Assembly (NCBI RefSeq): GCF_028554725.1
Contig: NC_071669.1
Location: 45,344,501-45,408,500 of the forward strand
Source of the DNA: Zeugodacus cucurbitae
Lineage: Eukaryota; Arthropoda; Insecta; Diptera; Tephritidae
Direction: 5' to 3'
Length of the DNA: 64,000 nt
Of the stretch, positions 60,263 to 64,000 are shown one piece after another. Under the pieces are notes generated by a model that saw only the letters and a program-made list of their open reading frames with translations, did no database searches and was not told the DNA's origin. A program made the position numbers and the translations under genes. Every line of letters starts with the position of its first letter. Within the stretch, counting starts at the first letter, position 1.

Positions 60263-63200
60263 TTACGAAATACTACAAAAAAGATACCCGCATTTTCAGG
60301 CTCTTTGGATAGACGTTGAGTGCAACGGAAATCTGATACCCTTGGTATATGCTCGGAAGTACTTGTAAAAGTTTTAATTTCAATCATAAATGTATGTATT
60401 GAGTTATGGGTGGTCTATATAAAGTAAACGGCATAAAAACCGAAGAAATTAAGTTAAAATGTGACTTACAGTCTTTCTCGTCAAAACTCTGCTGAAAGTG
60501 ACAACAATACGATCCTTGTGGATTTTAGACAATACTCCCTCCCTTTCTTTCGCGGTGGCCACTTCAATCAGTAAATTGAAGTGGTTTTGTTGTTGCTGAA
60601 CTGCATTTTGTACTCTCCGGTATTCAACAAAATTCGAATGTTATCTTTAGGAGGTGTGTGCTGACTACCATATTTTCGATGATTCCTTATTTGAAATATA
60701 GGAAGAAGCTAACAATCAACGGATGTGGAAAAAGTACTTATGTACATAAAATACCTATATGATCTGCCGTCCTACTTCCGTTATACAGGCATATGAAATA
60801 AAATAAAGCAGCATAAAATCAGCGCTTTCCACAACTGGTTCTTTGCCAGTAATTTTTAGCCAAAAATCGTGGTCCTGATGCTGTTAAAATCACATAATCA
60901 AATTATTTCTCTTAAATTAAAATTAATTTGGAGAATTTTTTTTTATAAAGAAATTATAATTAATTTAATTTAATGGATGATTAAAAAGTTAGGTTAAATA
61001 TTATTTTACATTTTTTTGTCGAAAATTTTTAATTACTGCAATGCATATTGGGAATTTTTTAAAGTGTCTTTAATTCCATTGAATGAACTTTTTATTGATA
61101 TATTAGAAATACATACATACATACATACATTTATTATATGGTTTTAAAAAGTTAATTAAATGTTTATGCTAGAAATCTCGTGTAATAATAACATTAAATT
61201 TAAAATCACATAATAACAACAAATCTAACGCCACACAAACGTCTATATGCATGCATATATATGTATAATGTATTTATGTACAACGCGCACTAACTCATAG
61301 CGAAAATTGCAATGCGTTCTATTTAAATTCGCATTTTATTACATCCGCCAAATAAATCTCATAATCTTTAAAATAATATTTATGCAATTAAAATTCCAAA
61401 TAAATTTTAGCAACACAATAAAGCAACAAAAAAATGCGTAGCAATTTGCAAAAACAAAAAAAAACGAGGAAATAACAACAATGCAAATTCTAAAATGCGG
61501 TAAAAGACAAAAGCAATGTGCTTGTTGTTGGGCGAAAAAAAGTAATTGCCAATAAAAAATAAAAATCACAAAAGCAAAACAAAAACTCAATTGCTGTGTT
61601 GGTGTATGGGCAAATATGTGAGTGTATGTATAAATATAACTTCATTGCAGTGTTCGTGTGTGTGTGTGTTAGTCAGGCACTTATGCATAAAAAAGGGCAA
61701 AAAACGCTAATGAAAATATAAACACAAAAATTAGCGAAATTATGCAAACGACAGCGATATTACGTTGATATTTACGATTTCTAGTTCGGCGCTACGCTGC
61801 GAACACACACATGCTTACAAGCACACAGATCTATTTGCTCCGCACACTATTTATTATTTTAATTTTTCATGGATTTCAGAGAAGCCATGAGTCGAAACTT
61901 GTATTTATGTATATATATATGTATGTGTGCATCTAGTTGAAGGAAGGGCTTTGAAGACATCTACAGAAATCGAAATCGATTGCAGAGCGCAAAATAAATA
62001 AATAAATAATATTAACAAATAATTTCGATTTTCCTTTTCAGCGTCGGTCAAACCGCAAGAGAGCAGTTCCAATCAACTTAAGAAGAGATAAAATACACCT
62101 GCCTCACCTGTGCCACCACAAGTTGCTGTGCGTTGTATCGCTTGGACGCCATTTTGTTAATACCAATTCGCAAGCAATTCAACGTCTTCTTACCATTTAC
62201 CGTACTTCCACGCTTACACACTGCAAAACAGTAAAGAACAATAACATTTGTCATAATCTGGCGCCAAGAGGAAAATTCATTATGTTACACACCACCCCTC
62301 CCACCAGCGCAGCACAGCTCGTGCGTCGCTGAAATACCTGTTTTCCCCACACACAATCAACATTTTTCCAACAAATTTTCACACCTCAATGCAGAGTCGC
62401 AAAAAATGTAACAACAACAAAAAATGGCATAAATTTACATAAAATATGCACACTCTAAAAGGCAACAACAAATAGAGTATTAGCAGCTGCGTGATGTGAT
62501 AGCTCGTGTTTATATGTATGTATGTGCGTATATATGTACGTAGGTATGTATTTGTAAGTTAATAGCCTGAACTTGCCGTGGTGGATACAATGTCTACAAA
62601 AATATTTTTGTATCTAACTGGGGCGTGCCAAACTCGCCACAGTAAAGCTCACCCACAAACACACACACACTCACGCAGAGTGCCAGCTAAGTAACGATAA
62701 CAACAACAATCGCATAGGTGGTACAGCGGTGTGAGCTGCGCAACATTTAAATGAGCGTAGTGAAAATTATTTAGGCTCCGCCTTCGGGCCAACAAAGGCA
62801 AGCGTCAACAACACAACGCAACGGCAAAACATCATCATCAGCTGCATCATTAACATCATCATCAACACGAAACCCATCTCACCAATACACACTCGCAAGC
62901 ATTTTTTGTTAACTCACACAGACAAATGCGCGCAGTTAACTGCAACAACAACGCGACGAAATCACCACCGCAGTCAAACTTGTTTGGCTCACCAGGTTTG
63001 CTGATTCAGTAGCGCTCGTGTTGTCTTCGTGCTGTGGCAAGCGAGCTGAGCGCGTAGCTGCTCCCTTGTGCCCTATTATAGGCGTGTGTGTGTGTGTGCG
63101 TATGAATGAATGGCTTTGACGCTGATAAGTAACTGCAACAGTAGAGAAGGCAATAACCACCACAACCACCACCATTAAAATTATCGTCAGCACTTATTTC

Positions 63201-63690
63201 ACGTGGTTGTTGCTGTTGAATTGTGAATTGGCATGGTAATGGCGTCGGCAATGGCATTGTAGTTGTACGACAGCTGTTACCACCATTATTATCTCTTGCT
63301 ATGTCGCTTATTAAAGGTAGCATCCAACAACAACGACAACATAAATTAATAGGTAAGTGCTCGTAGATCTACATAAATATATAAATATGTATGTATTTAT
63401 ATGCATTAGATTGGCTCGATTTTTTGTGTAGTGAATTGAATTATTTGAGGGAAACAAGAGGGAAATCATAACGGTTATAATTTTTTTGTAAGAAATTTTA
63501 GTTTTTATCGATCGAGAGGTGTATAAAAAATAGAATAATGTTTGAAAATCATAAAACGAAAAAATCCGATCCGATATGAAAAAAAGATCCGAAAATAACC
63601 GATTTCATTTCTTATCTTTCTTTGGAGAAAAAAATCGTAGATTGAGTAAAAATTTCAATATTTAACTAATTCTGCAAAAATAACCAAATT
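60263..63690. other. intergenic DNA
   Basis: The stretch is AT-rich to about 61.7 kb, including (ACAT)n at 61111-61130. From about 62.6 to 63.3 kb it is GC-balanced, with CAA, CATCAT and (GT)n (63081-63099) runs. No gene was recognised apart from the weak exon candidate at 62042-62332. Confidence 0.4.
62042..62332 (+). other. weak exon candidate
   Basis: A good acceptor-like tract (ttttccttttcag ending at 62041) is followed by a + frame open to a stop at 62330-62332. In an alternative phase a short frame ends after NQLKKR at 62090-62092. No family was recognised and no donor or upstream exon is visible. Chance is the default explanation. Confidence 0.15.
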
Positions 63691-64000
63691 CAGTTAAATA
63701 GTGAGTCACCTTGTCTGAAACCTCGTTTGGTATCGAACGGCTCGGAGAGGTCCTTCCCAATCATGACGGAGCTTTTGGTGTTGCTCAACGTCAATTTACA
63801 CAGCCGTATTAGTTTTGCGGGGATACCAAATTCAGACATCGCGGCGTAAAGGCAACTCCTTTTCGTGCTGTCGAAAGCAGCTTTAAAATCGACAAAAAGG
63901 TGGTGTGTGTCGATCCTCTTTTCACGGGTCTTCTCCAAGATTTGGCGCATGGTGAATATCTGGTCAGTTGTCGATTTTCCAGGTCTAAAGCCACACTGAT
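63691..64000 (-). mobile_element. RTE-clade LINE fragment running off the window
   Basis: The minus strand is open through TMRQILEKTREKRIDTHHLF, VDFKAAFDS, AAMSEFGIPAKLIRLCKLTL, SNTKSSVMIGKDLSEPF and FRQGDSL, then stops abruptly at about 63695, before the catalytic YADD block. Homology reaches base 64000, so the element's 5' part lies outside. It is close in sequence to the 27-kb and 46-kb copies. The loss of the 3' portion, rather than the 5', means it was cut after insertion or interrupted. Confidence 0.93.

Noticed and set aside
61111..61130. (ACAT)n run considered as a LINE tail
   Set aside because: No RTE 3' sequence precedes it on either strand; it is a plain microsatellite.
1..64000. 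CRISPR arrays, operons, tRNA and rRNA genes
   Set aside because: No regularly spaced identical repeats with unique spacers, and no cloverleaf or rRNA signature was seen; the sequence is an insect nuclear genome.

Overview
The window is nuclear DNA from a higher fly (Diptera), most likely a tephritid fruit fly. The only gene I recognise is an intronless fork head gene whose protein closely follows Drosophila crocodile (croc, FoxC class). The rest is AT-rich, full of ATGTATGTA-type simple repeats, and carries RTE-clade and RNase H-bearing non-LTR retrotransposons plus several mariner lineages. One mariner relic has DD41D spacing, the type I associate with the tephritid 'rosa' elements. No bacterial features, CRISPR array, tRNA or rRNA gene was seen.

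Layout. From 1 to 9.3 kb there is AT-rich intergenic DNA with a Tc1 relic (0.34 kb) and two RTE pieces (4.9 and 6.9 kb). From 9.3 to 12.7 kb lies croc: a TATA-less Inr+DPE candidate core promoter near 9315, a leader with several upstream ATGs, a 528-codon open frame at 10088-11674 and an AT-rich 3' region. From 12.7 to 27 kb there is AT-rich DNA containing a 104-bp copy of part of the croc coding sequence (16.1 kb), an RTE piece with an internal deletion (18.4 kb), and a 2-kb inverted-arm repeat (23.5-25.5 kb). From 27 to 37.3 kb there is a 5'-truncated RTE with an open RT frame and target duplications, an exon-like minus-strand stretch (29.6 kb), a palindromic MITE (32.8 kb), a mariner relic, a second copy of the inverted-arm repeat and a 504-bp mariner derivative. 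From 37.3 to 46.3 kb there is more GC-balanced noncoding DNA, a degenerate tandem array with fork head-type motifs (40 kb) and three mariner relics. From 46.5 to 64 kb there is a full-length RTE with 12-bp target duplications and only three stop codons, three RNase H-LINE relics, an 800-bp mariner with perfect 27-bp inverted repeats, an RTE piece, and another RTE running off the right end.

How it fits together. Croc is a transcription factor of head and mesodermal development in Drosophila. A single developmental gene surrounded by tens of kilobases without other genes is typical of a regulatory landscape. The non-repetitive, GC-balanced stretches at about 21.5-23.1, 33.7-34.2, 37.7-39.0, 41.9-42.9, 56.0-56.6, 57.0-57.7 and 62.6-63.3 kb are the natural enhancer candidates, but nothing in the sequence proves that. 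Most long open frames outside croc belong to transposable elements. No wholly new system is demonstrated. The most unusual items are the croc fragment duplication, the 40-kb Fox-motif tandem array, the exon-like stretch at 29.6 kb and the near-intact RTE.
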